Part shown: positions 16,081-25,023 of the stretch, piece after piece
Position numbering within the stretch: position 1 is the stretch's first letter
How the letters are laid out: the number at the start of each line of letters is the position of its first letter
NCBI GenBank assembly: GCA_005883575.1
Contig: VBFH01000005.1
Location: 1 to 64,000, forward strand
Source: Chloroflexota bacterium
GTDB taxonomy: Bacteria > Chloroflexota > Dormibacteria > Dormibacterales > Dormibacteraceae
Reading direction: 5' to 3'
DNA: 64,000 bases
Made by a program: the position numbers and the translations under genes
The notes under the pieces: model-generated
What the model was told of the DNA's origin: nothing
The model's database searches: none
What the model saw: the letters and a program-made list of their open reading frames with translations, nothing else

Positions 16081-17007
16081 ATGGGGGACCTCGACCTCGC
16101 CATTCGCGGCCGCACCTATCGCGAGCCGGAGGGGCAGCACTCAATGGTCGTGCGCGGCCGAGACCTCGACGCGGGGCTGCAGCACATCACGTCCCGCAGT
16201 GATTGCAGGTCGGTGGCGATCGTCGGCTTGCCCGAGCAGGTACCTGACCTTTCGCCGTTGATCGGACGCCGGCTTCTCCTCGTCGACGGTGACAGCGGCC
16301 GGCTGCGCGATTTCGCGGAGACGGCGATCCGCGCCGGCATCGAGGTGGAGTGGATCCGCTCCGCCCGACCTCCGTTCGAGCGCCTGGCCGCCGCGCTCCT
16401 TCCGGTCGGTGGCATCGTCCTCGCGGCGGGTCGGAGCTCACGCATGCCCGGCTCGCAAAAGCTGCTCCTCGACCTCGACGGCGTGCCTATGGTCCGCCAC
16501 GTCTTCGAGGCCGCGTCGGAAGGTGGCTGCCATCAGACCGTAGTCATCTATGCCGAGGACGACGTGAAGCGCGCGATCAACGGAAGGGCGGAGCTCGTCT
16601 ACAACGCCAAGGCGCACACGGGGATGGCGTCGTCGCTCCGTGCGGGCCTGAAGGCCATGCGCCCGGAGATCGAAGGCGCGGTGATCCTGCTGGGAGACCA
16701 GCCGCTCGTCGGCTCGCGCACCGTGGCTACGCTGCTACGGGCCTGGCGGCGGGAGGGCTCGCGCCCGGCCGTCGCAGTCTCCCAGGGCGCAGATGGTTGG
16801 GCGCCGCCGGTCGTGCTGTCGCGCGAGCTGTGGAGCCAGGTGCTCGCCCTCCGGGGTGACTCCGGCGCGCGCCAGGTGCTGCACGGCCGGCCCGAGCTGC
16901 TGGACATCGTGCCCGCCCCGGGGCGGCCGGACGACATCGACACGCCCGACGACTACGCCAAGATCGTGCGCCTGTTCCCCCGCAAGAAGCCGCGCCAGCA
17001 CGCCTAG
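16081..17007 (+). CDS. MocA-like molybdopterin cytidylyltransferase with extra N-terminal region
   Basis: Encodes about 308 residues. The C-terminal two thirds is an NTP-transferase of the MobA/MocA group: GGIVLAAGRSSRMPGSQKLLL at about residue 111, AVILLGDQPLVGSRTV, and DIDTPDDYAKI at the end. MocA adds CMP to molybdopterin to make the MCD cofactor used by CoxL-type hydroxylases, so its place just after the cox genes makes sense. The first ~110 residues (IRGRTYREPEGQHSMVVRG, VAIVGLPEQVPDLSPLIGRR) form a separate region I do not recognise; MocA normally starts at the LAAG motif. ATG 16081 is the start taken; the frame is open upstream, antisense to nfo. Confidence 0.78.
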   Translation: MGDLDLAIRGRTYREPEGQHSMVVRGRDLDAGLQHITSRSDCRSVAIVGLPEQVPDLSPLIGRRLLLVDGDSGRLRDFAETAIRAGIEVEWIRSARPPFERLAAALLPVGGIVLAAGRSSRMPGSQKLLLDLDGVPMVRHVFEAASEGGCHQTVVIYAEDDVKRAINGRAELVYNAKAHTGMASSLRAGLKAMRPEIEGAVILLGDQPLVGSRTVATLLRAWRREGSRPAVAVSQGADGWAPPVVLSRELWSQVLALRGDSGARQVLHGRPELLDIVPAPGRPDDIDTPDDYAKIVRLFPRKKPRQHA

Positions 17008-17055
17008 ACGCGTAGCATCAGCAATGGTGCTAGTGATCGCTCTAGGAGTGGTGAC

Positions 17056-17886
17056 TTGAAAGATCAACCTGAGCTCGGCTGGACTCGCTCGGGCGACTAC
17101 CAAGACATCCTCTACGACACCTGGAACGGGATCGCGAAGATCACCATCAACCGCCCTGAGGTGCGCAACGCATTCCGCCCCGCGACCGTCATCGAGATGT
17201 CGAAAGCATTCGAGGTCGCCCGCGACGACCCTGCCATCGGGGTGATCATCCTGACCGGCGCCGGCACCGAGGCGTTCTGTTCCGGGGGGGATCAGAGGGT
17301 GCGCGGGGATGACGGCTACGTCGACGCGGGCGGGACCGGGCGGCTCAACGTTTTGGACCTGCAGGTCCAGATCCGCCGCCTGCCCAAGCCGGTGATCGCG
17401 ATGGTCGCGGGCTACGCGATCGGTGGCGGACACGTGCTGCACGTGGTTTGCGACCTCACGATCGCCGCTGATAATGCCCGTTTCGGGCAGACAGGTCCGC
17501 GTGTGGGCAGCTTCGACGGAGGCTACGGCGCTGGTCTTCTCGCGCGCATCGTCGGCCAGAAGAAGGCACGCGAGATCTGGTTTCTCTGCGAGCAGTACGA
17601 CGCGCAGCAGGCGCTCGACATGGGACTCGTGAACAAGGTCGTGCCGGTCGCTGACCTCGAGAAGGAGACCGTCGAGTGGTGCCGCCGCATGCTCGAGCTG
17701 AGCCCGCTCGCGCTTCGCATGCTGAAGGCCGGGCTCAACGCCGCCGACGACGGTCTCGCCGGTATCCAGCAGCTGGCCGGAGACGCCACGCTTCTCTACT
17801 ACATGAGCGAAGAGGCGCAGGAAGGGCGCGACGCATACGTGCAGAAGCGGAAACCCAACTTCGCGAAATTTCCCAAGCGTCCGTAG
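17056..17886 (+). CDS. menB: 1,4-dihydroxy-2-naphthoyl-CoA synthase
   Basis: Encodes 276 residues of the crotonase fold, close to typical MenB. Typical features are [11 protein letters not shown], the oxyanion-hole segment [47 protein letters not shown], and the C-terminal [16 protein letters not shown]. It closes the second ring of the menaquinone headgroup from O-succinylbenzoyl-CoA. TTG 17056 is the likely start, with AGGAGTGG 6-12 nt upstream. It is followed 6 nt later by menA. Confidence 0.95.
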   Translation: MKDQPELGWTRSGDYQDILYDTWNGIAKITINRPEVRNAFRPATVIEMSKAFEVARDDPAIGVIILTGAGTEAFCSGGDQRVRGDDGYVDAGGTGRLNVLDLQVQIRRLPKPVIAMVAGYAIGGGHVLHVVCDLTIAADNARFGQTGPRVGSFDGGYGAGLLARIVGQKKAREIWFLCEQYDAQQALDMGLVNKVVPVADLEKETVEWCRRMLELSPLALRMLKAGLNAADDGLAGIQQLAGDATLLYYMSEEAQEGRDAYVQKRKPNFAKFPKRP

Positions 17887-17892
17887 GCGACG

Positions 17893-18786
17893 GTGAACAG
17901 CTTGTCGGCGCGCGGCGCAGCGCGCGTCTGGTGGTCGGCGGTCCGGCCCGCGACGCTGGCTGCGTCCGTGGCGCCGGTGCTGATCGGGACGGCGATAGCG
18001 GTCCACGACGGCGGCGCCAGTTGGGCCGCGGGTCTTGCGGCTCTCGTGGTCGCGCTCGGGATGCAGCTGGGCGTCAACTTCGCCAACGACTACTCAGACT
18101 TCGTCCGCGGCGCCGACGCGACAAGAATCGGACCGCTGCGTGCCGCATCCTCGGGCGTCGTCAGTCCGAAGCACGTGAGGTGGGCCGCCTTTGCAGCGTT
18201 CGGGGTCGCGGCCTTGACTGGACTCGCGCTCAGCATCGCCGTCGACTGGCGACTGCTCATCGTCGGGGCCGCGTGCCTCCTCGCCGGCTGGCTCTATACG
18301 GGTGGTCCGCGCCCCTACGGATACCTCGGGATGGGCGAAGTTTTCGTGTTCGTATTCTTCGGCCTCGTCGCCACGATCGGAACGGTTTATGTCGAGGCGG
18401 GTCGCGTCACCGCATTGAGTGTTTTGCTCGGCTGCGGCGCCGGATTTTTGGCCACCGCCATCCTCGTTCTCAACAACCTGCGCGACATCGAAACCGACGC
18501 CGCTGTGGGCAAGCGAACCCTGGCGACGCGCATCGGCCGCCGGGGAACGCGCGTGCTCTTGCTCGTGCTGGTTTGCGCGGCGTTTGCGGTGCCGATCCTG
18601 GTCTTCACGACCAGGCTCGCCGGCGTGACGGTGATGGCGATGCATTTCGGCATCCCGATCGCGTCGGTTCCGGTGCGCACCGCGTTCGCCAGCACATCGG
18701 CTCCACAGCTGGTGCAAGCCTTGAGGCGGATGGCGATCGCCGAGCTCGCCTACGCGCTGCTGTTCACGCTCGGGGTGCTGCTGTGA
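17893..18786 (+). CDS. menA: 1,4-dihydroxy-2-naphthoate polyprenyltransferase
   Basis: Encodes 297 residues of the UbiA superfamily with about eight or nine membrane segments. Both Asp-rich prenyl-diphosphate/Mg motifs are present: NFANDYSDFVRGAD (about residue 58) and NNLRDIETDAAVGKRTLA (about residue 195). It attaches the isoprenoid tail to DHNA, the membrane step of menaquinone synthesis. GTG start 6 nt after menB. The stop overlaps a downstream GTG start of a 69-aa frame. Confidence 0.94.
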   Translation: MNSLSARGAARVWWSAVRPATLAASVAPVLIGTAIAVHDGGASWAAGLAALVVALGMQLGVNFANDYSDFVRGADATRIGPLRAASSGVVSPKHVRWAAFAAFGVAALTGLALSIAVDWRLLIVGAACLLAGWLYTGGPRPYGYLGMGEVFVFVFFGLVATIGTVYVEAGRVTALSVLLGCGAGFLATAILVLNNLRDIETDAAVGKRTLATRIGRRGTRVLLLVLVCAAFAVPILVFTTRLAGVTVMAMHFGIPIASVPVRTAFASTSAPQLVQALRRMAIAELAYALLFTLGVLL

Positions 18787-18992
18787 AAATCACCGCGAAG
18801 CGTCCGGCCGATGTGGCGCATGAAGTCGAGATCCTCAAGCGCGCGGGCCAACGGGCGTTCGTGGTCTCGCGGATCGATCAGGGGGGGATGCTGGACCGCG
18901 AGCGGCTCGGCGCGGCCCGCTACGCTGCGGGGATTCAGTCGACCGTCGAGCTGGAAGACGAGACGCTTGCCGCGGTTGCCGCGGCGAGGTGA
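18783..18992 (+). CDS. Small protein coupled to menA (69 aa)
   Basis: GTG 18783 overlaps the menA stop in a GTGA and opens 69 codons: KITAKRPADVAHEVEILKRA, GQRAFVVSRIDQGGMLD, LAAVAAAR at the end. It is hydrophilic and probably alpha/beta. It overlaps the 3' end of the opposing menH gene by 58 nt. The overlap-coupled start supports translation; the absence of a recognised family and the antisense overlap lower confidence. Confidence 0.45.
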   Translation: MKITAKRPADVAHEVEILKRAGQRAFVVSRIDQGGMLDRERLGAARYAAGIQSTVELEDETLAAVAAAR

Positions 18993-19777
18993 GAGGCGAG
19001 GACGCGAGCGAACGCATCAGGCTGCTCCTGGTGAACCGGATGGCCGGCCCGCGGCACGATCTCGGATCGTCCGTGCAGTACGGTCGCTGCCAGTCTCCGT
19101 GCCGACGCCACGTATCCGTGGTCGAGCTGGCCCGCCACGAATGTGCATGGAATCGCGACGTACGCCAGCTCGCCCCAAAGGGGCTCCATGGCGCCCGCGC
19201 CCATTCCACGCAGCGAGCACGCAAGGCCCGCCGCATGATTGCGCAGGCGCTCCGCACGGACCTGGGCGACGTACGCCGGCCCTCGACGTTCCAGGCCGGC
19301 GAACAGCGGCAGCGAGCCCCAGTAGCTGACGAATGCGTCGACGCCGTCGTTTTCGATCCGCTCGGCAAGCGCCTCGTCGCCAAGCCTTCGTCCCTCACGC
19401 GCATCTTCGTCGAGCCCGGCGTGCGCACCGATGGTGAGAAGCGAGAGCGCACGGTCGGGGTCGCGCGCTGCGATGTGAAGCGCGAGGCGGCCGCCCATCG
19501 AGTAACCCACGACATGACTTCGCTCGAGGCCGAGCTCGTCCCACAGCCGCAGAACGTCCGCGGCACACCCGTCCATCGAGCATGGGGCGCCCGGGCGGAC
19601 CTCCGTCTCGCCGTGGCCGCGAAGGTCTGGCACGATCCATCTCCAGCCTTGCGGCATATGCGCGATGACCTCGTGCCAGCTGCGGCCGCTCTGGGTGAAG
19701 CCGTGCAAGAGCGTCACCGGCGGGCCGGTGCCCGACACAACGTAGCTCAGCCTGACGTCCTCAGTCGCCAGAATCAC
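18935..19777 (-). CDS. menH: MenH-like alpha/beta hydrolase (SHCHC synthase)
   Basis: Encodes 280 residues. The alpha/beta hydrolase core has LLHGFTQSGRSW (oxyanion region, typical of MenH), VPDLRGHGET, nucleophile VGYSMGGRLALHIA, and a late PRAGHPVHQEQPDAF with the catalytic His. MenH eliminates pyruvate from SEPHCHC to give SHCHC. Its position back to back with menD (15-nt gap) and next to menB and menA supports this over a generic hydrolase. The tail LAAATAASVSSSSSTVD looks unstructured and overlaps the 69-aa gene on the other strand. Confidence 0.83.
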   Translation of the reverse strand: MILATEDVRLSYVVSGTGPPVTLLHGFTQSGRSWHEVIAHMPQGWRWIVPDLRGHGETEVRPGAPCSMDGCAADVLRLWDELGLERSHVVGYSMGGRLALHIAARDPDRALSLLTIGAHAGLDEDAREGRRLGDEALAERIENDGVDAFVSYWGSLPLFAGLERRGPAYVAQVRAERLRNHAAGLACSLRGMGAGAMEPLWGELAYVAIPCTFVAGQLDHGYVASARRLAATVLHGRSEIVPRAGHPVHQEQPDAFARVLASHLAAATAASVSSSSSTVD

Positions 19778-19791
19778 AGGCAGTCAATGCT

Positions 19792-21471
19792 ATGAGCGAT
19801 GTAACCCAGTCCTTCGCCGCGACCTTCGTCGACGAGCTGGCGGCGCAGGGCGTCGAGTTCGCCTGCGTCTCTCCAGGATCGCGCTCAGCGCCGATCGCCA
19901 TGGCCCTGCAGCGGCATCCGCGCATCAAAGTCCTCGTACATATCGACGAGCGCTGCGGTTCTTTCTTTGCCGTCGGCCTCGGCAAAGCCACCGGCAAGCC
20001 CGCGGTCGTGCTCTCGACCTCGGGGACGGCGGCGGCGGAGTTCCACGCCGCGGTGATAGAGGCTTCCTACTCGCGGACTCCGCTCATCGTCCTGACCGCG
20101 GACCGCCCGCCCGAGCTGCAGGGCGTCGGAGCGAACCAGGCGATCGATCAGCAACACCTCTACGGCACGGCCCCGCGCTGGTTCTTCGACCCCGGCGTCC
20201 CCGCCGAGATCCCAAACGCGGCGCGTTTGTGGCGGCGGCTCGCGGCTCGAGCGATCGCCGAGGCGGCGGCCGGTCCTGTGCACGTGAATCTCCCCTTTCG
20301 GGAGCCCCTGGTCGGACCGCCGGGCCAGACCCCCGTCGCCGAAGGCGCGCCCGCACAGGCAGCGACCGGAGGCCGGTTGTTGCCGAGCCAGGCCCAGGTG
20401 GCCACGCTCGCCTCCGCGCTGCAGCGCGCACAGCGCCCGCTCGTCGTGGCGGGCGAGCTGCGCGAGGGTGAGCGGTTGGCGCCGGCGCTGCACCGGCTCG
20501 GACTGCCGGTGCTTGCCGAGCCGACCTCGCAGCTTCGCCGGGCCGAAACCGGGGCCGCCGTCGAGTCTTACGAGGCGCTGCTTCGCGCCGGCTGGTCGCT
20601 CCAGCACGGACCCGACCTCGTCCTGCGGATCGGGGCCACGCCCACCTCCAGAGTCTTGAACAGGTGGCTGGCAGCCGCCGCGTCGCCGACTTTCCTCATC
20701 GACCCCGACCGCAGCTGGCGCGACCAGGACCACGTGGCGACGAACCTCCTCGCCTGCGACCCGCAGCCGCTTCTCGAAGCGCTCCCTGCACTCGATCGTT
20801 CCGCATGGCGGGAGCAGTGGGTGAGCGCAGGGAAGCGCGCCTCGGCTGCGATCGCAGCCACGCTCGTCACGACGCCGCTGCACGAAGGGCATGTCGTGAA
20901 GGCCCTGAGCCGCCGCCTGCCAGACCCAGGCCAGGTGTTCATCGGCTCGAGCATGCCAATCCGCGCGGCCGACAGCTTCTGGCCTCTCACCAGGCCCCAG
21001 CAGCGCTTCTACGGCAACCGCGGGGCGAGCGGCATCGATGGCCTGGTTTCGAGCGGGCTTGGCGTCGCCACGGGCCGCGACCCGTCGCCGACGGTTCTCC
21101 TGCTGGGCGACCTGTCGCTTTACCACGACATGAACGGTCTCTGGGCTCTGCAGCGCCATGGCATCCGGGCGACGCTTCTCATCTGCGACAACAATGGCGG
21201 TGGAGTGTTCAACTTTCTGCCCCAGGCGGAGCATCAGGATGTGTTCGAAGAGATCTTCGCCACGCCGCTCGGTCTCGATCTCTCGCAGGTGGCGCGCCTA
21301 TACGGCCTCGTCTACAGCCCGGTGAGCGATCGCTCCGGTCTGGAGCCCGCGATCGCCGACGCGATCGCCGCGCCCACCCCGACCATGGTGGTCGTACGCA
21401 TGAAACGCGAGGACAGCGTCAGCGGCCATCGACTCTGTTGGGAGGCGGCGGCCTCGGCGTTGAAGAGCTAG
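19792..21471 (+). CDS. menD: 2-succinyl-5-enolpyruvyl-6-hydroxy-3-cyclohexene-1-carboxylate synthase
   Basis: Encodes 559 residues, full-length ThDP enzyme. Hallmarks are FACVSPGSRSAPIAMA, HIDERCGSFFAVGLGKATG, VLSTSGTAAAEFHAAVIEA, LTADRPPELQGVGANQAIDQ, GNRGASGIDGLVSS, LLLGDLSLYHDMNGL (ThDP/metal region) and NNNGGGVFNFLP. It joins 2-oxoglutarate to isochorismate in menaquinone synthesis. It is divergent from menH. Its TAG shares CTAG with the convergent hydrolase (21468-21471). Confidence 0.96.
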   Translation: MSDVTQSFAATFVDELAAQGVEFACVSPGSRSAPIAMALQRHPRIKVLVHIDERCGSFFAVGLGKATGKPAVVLSTSGTAAAEFHAAVIEASYSRTPLIVLTADRPPELQGVGANQAIDQQHLYGTAPRWFFDPGVPAEIPNAARLWRRLAARAIAEAAAGPVHVNLPFREPLVGPPGQTPVAEGAPAQAATGGRLLPSQAQVATLASALQRAQRPLVVAGELREGERLAPALHRLGLPVLAEPTSQLRRAETGAAVESYEALLRAGWSLQHGPDLVLRIGATPTSRVLNRWLAAAASPTFLIDPDRSWRDQDHVATNLLACDPQPLLEALPALDRSAWREQWVSAGKRASAAIAATLVTTPLHEGHVVKALSRRLPDPGQVFIGSSMPIRAADSFWPLTRPQQRFYGNRGASGIDGLVSSGLGVATGRDPSPTVLLLGDLSLYHDMNGLWALQRHGIRATLLICDNNGGGVFNFLPQAEHQDVFEEIFATPLGLDLSQVARLYGLVYSPVSDRSGLEPAIADAIAAPTPTMVVVRMKREDSVSGHRLCWEAAASALKS

Positions 21472-22259
21472 GCCCCGCGGAGGAAGTCCAGCACCAGGCG
21501 GTTGAATTCCTCGGGGTGCTCGAGGTTGGGCAGATGCGCCGCGTCGTGGATCACCGCTTTGCGGGCGTGCGGTATCGAGGCCACGAGCTGATCGGATGCC
21601 TCCAACACGGTGGGCACGTCGACGTCGCCAACGATCACGAGCGTCGGGGCGGTGATCTTTTCCAGCCGTCCGGCCGCTGGAGGTTCGATGTCTTCTGGCG
21701 GCGATTCCTCAAAGTTGACGCGAACTGCGCGCTCGTTCATTTCGTGGACCAGATCACGGATGGGTTTGGCGACGTAGCCGCTCGGCCGGAGTGGTCCGTC
21801 CACGAACAAATCGAGCATCGCTTCGTTGAGCGCCGGGTAATCCTTGGCCTTCCTCGCCGCAGCCGCCGCCTGGAAGAGGTGCGCGTGCTCGGGCTTCAGC
21901 TCGAATCCGCTAAACGCCGAACCCACGAGCACCAGCGTCGAGATCCGTTCCGGATGCTCGAGCGCGAAATCGATCGCCAGCTCGCCGCCCATCGAACATC
22001 CGACGACGTGCGCCGGCTGGAGCTCGAGCTCGTCGACCAGCGCGAGGAGGTCCGCGACCGGTGACCACGGGCCTGACGGCAGCTCTGAGCGCCCGAATCC
22101 GCGCATGTCAGGGCAGACCACGTCGAACTGCTTCGCGAACGCGTCCACCTGCGGCGCCCACATCCGGGAGTCGGCAAGTCCGGCGTGCAGGAAGATGACC
22201 GGCCGCCCCGCGCCCGCGCGTACGAAGTTGATGAGCGCCCCGTAGATCGCCGTTTGCAT
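21468..22259 (-). CDS. Alpha/beta hydrolase, paralogue A
   Basis: Encodes 263 residues. Features are VIFLHAGLADSRMW, VCPDMRGFGRSELP, nucleophile VVGCSMGGELAIDFAL, VIVGDVDVPTV (acid region) and DAAHLPNLEHPEEFNRLVLDFL (His). It resembles 3-oxoadipate enol-lactonase/haloperoxidase-like hydrolases. Last gene of a reverse-strand run merR-menF-hydrolase B-hydrolase A, with its ATG overlapping the stop of its paralogue in an ATGA. Substrate unknown; a link to menaquinone or aromatic acid metabolism is only contextual. Confidence 0.8.
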   Translation of the reverse strand: MQTAIYGALINFVRAGAGRPVIFLHAGLADSRMWAPQVDAFAKQFDVVCPDMRGFGRSELPSGPWSPVADLLALVDELELQPAHVVGCSMGGELAIDFALEHPERISTLVLVGSAFSGFELKPEHAHLFQAAAAARKAKDYPALNEAMLDLFVDGPLRPSGYVAKPIRDLVHEMNERAVRVNFEESPPEDIEPPAAGRLEKITAPTLVIVGDVDVPTVLEASDQLVASIPHARKAVIHDAAHLPNLEHPEEFNRLVLDFLRGA

Positions 22260-23024
22260 CAGCTCTGCAGGAACTCGAGCACGATCCGATTGAACTCGTC
22301 CGGGTGCTCGAGGTTGGGCAGATGCGCGGCATCGTGGATCACCGCCTTGCGAGCGTGCGGGACTTTCTCCATCAACAGCTCGACCGAGTCGAAGACGGGC
22401 GGGACGTCGTGGTCGCCGACGACGACGAGCATCGCCGCGCTGATCTCTTGCAGCCGCTCCGCCGCGGGCGGATCGAGGCGCTCAATCGGCGCGCTCTTGA
22501 AGTCGCTCGCGAAATTGCCGCCGTTCATGTCGAGAAACAGGTCACGCACGGGCTGCCTCACGTAACCCTTCCAGGTGCATCTCCGCGCGGTTGACCGCGT
22601 CCATTTCCCCGGCCTTCTCGGCAGCTTCGACCTCAGCAAAAAGCTCGGGATACTTCTGCCCGAAGTTGGTGCCACCGATTCCCGGTCCGACCAGCACGAG
22701 CTTGGAGATGCGCCCCGGATGCTGGAGCGCGAAGTCCAGAACGACGCCACCACCGATCGAGCATCCGATGAGGTGAGCGGGCTTGAGCTGCAGCTCATCC
22801 ATGAGCCCGAGCACGTCGGCTGTGGGCGACCATCCCATGGGCGGCAGCTCGGAGTTGCCGAAGCCGCGCATGTCGGGCCTGATGACATCGAAGTGCCGGG
22901 CGAACGGCCAGACCTGCGGTTCCCACATCCTGCTGTCGGCGACGCCCGCGTGAAGACAGAGGACCGGAAGGCCTTCACCCTCGCGCTCGTAGTGGATCCG
23001 CGCCCCGTTGATCATCGTCTCCAT
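22259..23024 (-). pseudogene. Alpha/beta hydrolase, paralogue B, frameshifted
   Basis: The N-terminal half reads from 23024 in one frame (LCLHAGVADSRMW, DMRGFGNSELP, LIGCSIGGGVVLDFAL, up to NRAEMHLEG). The C-terminal half continues only in another frame to the stop at 22259 (GYVRQPVRDLFLDMNGG, LVVVGDHDVPPVFDS, HLPNLEHPDEFNRIVLEFL). Both halves match paralogue A closely. The break is near 22561-22577. Compared with paralogue A about nine residues are also missing there, so a short deletion that is not a multiple of three explains it. The ends keep tight overlaps with menF (1 nt) and with paralogue A (ATGA), so the lesion is recent, or a sequencing/assembly error. Confidence 0.75.
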
Positions 23025-24331
23025 CAGACGAGGGCGGTGAGCAGTGCCTTGAACTTCAGCTCGGTCTCCTCGAGCTCGCGCGCCGGATCAGAGTCCGGCA
23101 TGACGCCGACTCCGGCGTACAACCGGGCGCCGTCCTCCCAGAGCAGACCGCAGCGCAGCGCGACCGCGAGCTCGCCGTCGCCGCGTCCGTCGATCCACCC
23201 GACCACGCCCGCGTACCACCCGCGCTCCATCCCTTCGAGCTCGTCGATCAGTACCTCCGCCGCGTCGCGGGGCCAACCCCCTACTGCAGGCGTCGGGTGG
23301 AGCGCTGCCGCCAGCGTGAGCACGTCGGCTGGCGGCTCCTGAAGGTGCGCAGCCACGCTCGTGGCGAGGTGCTGGATGTTGGTGAAGCGCGCCACCTCAG
23401 GATCGCGTGCGGTCACAGAGGACGAGAAGGGTTTCAGCGCCTCCAACACGAAGGTGGCGACGACGCGATGCTCGACGAGGTCTTTGGAGCTGCGCGTGAG
23501 CTCGTTCGCAAGGCGCTCATCCTCGGCGTCGCTGGCGCCGCGCGCGACCGAGCCGGCCATGGGCTGCGCAAACGCGCGGCTTCCGGAACGGCGGATCAGG
23601 AGCTCGGGCGAGGCGCCCGCGAATGCGGTGCCGTCGGCGCCCGCGATCAAGTACGTGAAGCACGACGGGTATGACGCTCGCAGCCCTCGCACGACCATGC
23701 CCGCGGACATCACTCCGTCGCCCCGGGCAAGAACCTCGCGGGCGAGGACGACTTTCTCGGCTTCACCCGCGCGCAGCCGTGCCGCCGCTGTTTGCAAGGC
23801 GGCAGTCCACGCGAGCGGATTGCGGATCGGGCTGACGTCGAGCCGGTGGGCTGAGGGTGCTCGCACTGGCGCTGCGGACAGATCCATCAGGTCCTCCGCG
23901 TCGGCCTTCGCGGCGAAGACAAACGTCCGGCCGCGCCGCCGCATCACCGCCAGCTCGGGGACGCGAAAGAGGAGGGCGGGGAAGCCGGACCAAGCGCCGC
24001 CGGGTTCTCGGTCCGGCCTGTAGGCGAATCCTCCGACCGCGACCATGTCCAGCGATCCTCCAAGCCGTCGCCACAAGCGGGACGCCGCCAGGATGCGATC
24101 GCCTGCCGGCTCGAAGTCGATCGCCTTGCCGTCGGCGTCTTCGAGCGCGACGCCGCCAGGCGCCGCGACGATGTCGTAGGCCCGGCCGATGGCGGCGACG
24201 CTCACGGCGTCAGGCATTGGGCGTTCGACGAGCATCACCTCGTGGCCCGCGTCGCGGGCGGCGCTGACCAGGTCGACGAGGTCCGGCGTGCGGTCGAGCT
24301 CCCAGGAGCGAACGGTCTTCGCGGCGATCAT
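23024..24331 (-). CDS. menF: Isochorismate synthase
   Basis: Encodes 435 residues. The chorismate-binding domain occupies the C-terminal part: EKVVLAREVLARG, TYLIAGADGTAFAGASPELLIRR, FAQPMAGSVARG, ELTRSSKDLVEHRVVATFV, LHPTPAVGGWPRDAA and WYAGVVGWID. It converts chorismate to isochorismate, the first committed step to menaquinone and substrate for MenD. EntC-like members share the fold, but the men genes around it favour MenF. Its start overlaps the merR stop in an ATGA. Confidence 0.92.
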   Translation of the reverse strand: MIAAKTVRSWELDRTPDLVDLVSAARDAGHEVMLVERPMPDAVSVAAIGRAYDIVAAPGGVALEDADGKAIDFEPAGDRILAASRLWRRLGGSLDMVAVGGFAYRPDREPGGAWSGFPALLFRVPELAVMRRRGRTFVFAAKADAEDLMDLSAAPVRAPSAHRLDVSPIRNPLAWTAALQTAAARLRAGEAEKVVLAREVLARGDGVMSAGMVVRGLRASYPSCFTYLIAGADGTAFAGASPELLIRRSGSRAFAQPMAGSVARGASDAEDERLANELTRSSKDLVEHRVVATFVLEALKPFSSSVTARDPEVARFTNIQHLATSVAAHLQEPPADVLTLAAALHPTPAVGGWPRDAAEVLIDELEGMERGWYAGVVGWIDGRGDGELAVALRCGLLWEDGARLYAGVGVMPDSDPARELEETELKFKALLTALV

Positions 24332-25023
24332 GCCTTCTTCTCAATGTGCTCGCGGGCCGCCCGAATCAGGGTGCGTTGGAAGTGGTGGCGGACGAGCGTC
24401 CCGCTCGCCTCGAGCAGCTCGTTGAAGGTCTGGAGCAGCCGCCGCTCCGCAGCCTCGGTCTCACCGCCCTCGGCCTGGATCCGCTCCCTTACGTGGTGGT
24501 CGAAGAGGTCGACCGCCTGCCGGGCGGTGCGGTCGACAGCCGCCGCGTAGTCCTCGCCCAGCTCCATCAACGACCCCAGCGGGACGCCGGCCGCGATGAG
24601 CTTCATCCCCGCGGCTATCGCCTCCAGGTCGTCGGCCGGATACTCGGGTTGGTCACCGCCCTCGATGGGGACCAACAGCCCAGCCTGCTGGAGGCTCAGG
24701 AGCAGCGGTTCGGCCACGCCGCTGCGCTCTGCCAGCTCAGCCAGCGTGAGCGTCGCCGGCGCCGAGGGGTGAGTCACCGCGGCGACAAGCGCCTCGTCGG
24801 AAGCCTCCAGCTCCCCGTTCAGGAAGCGCTGGATGACGGTCAAGGTGAATCCCTGCTGCTGGAGCTCTTTGATCCGGCGAAGCCTCTCGACGTGGGCGTC
24901 GCCGTACCAGGTGACCCGGCCCTCCCGCCGCGGAGCCTCGAGCAGGCCCTTCCCCTGATAGAAGCGGATCGTGTCGACGGCGACCCCGGCGGCGCGGGCC
25001 AATTGTTCGATCCGATACTCCAT
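24328..25023 (-). CDS. MerR-family transcriptional regulator
   Basis: Encodes 231 residues. An N-terminal MerR winged helix-turn-helix (YRIEQLARAAGVAVDTIRFYQGKGLL, RVTWYGDAHVERLRRIKELQQQGF) is followed by a second helical region containing LTLAELAERSGVAEPLLLSL and a C-terminal helical domain. No Cys-rich metal site is visible, so it is not a typical metal sensor. It heads the reverse-strand run merR-menF-hydrolases with 4-nt coupling to menF, so it probably regulates that operon. An imperfect dyad, GAGTGATTACTC (25024-25035), sits at its own start and could be an autoregulatory site. Confidence 0.85.
   Translation of the reverse strand: MEYRIEQLARAAGVAVDTIRFYQGKGLLEAPRREGRVTWYGDAHVERLRRIKELQQQGFTLTVIQRFLNGELEASDEALVAAVTHPSAPATLTLAELAERSGVAEPLLLSLQQAGLLVPIEGGDQPEYPADDLEAIAAGMKLIAAGVPLGSLMELGEDYAAAVDRTARQAVDLFDHHVRERIQAEGGETEAAERRLLQTFNELLEASGTLVRHHFQRTLIRAAREHIEKKA

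Noticed and set aside
22259-23024. Programmed ribosomal frameshift in the hydrolase
   Set aside because: No slippery heptamer or downstream structure is evident and about nine residues are missing compared with the paralogue, which fits a small deletion better.
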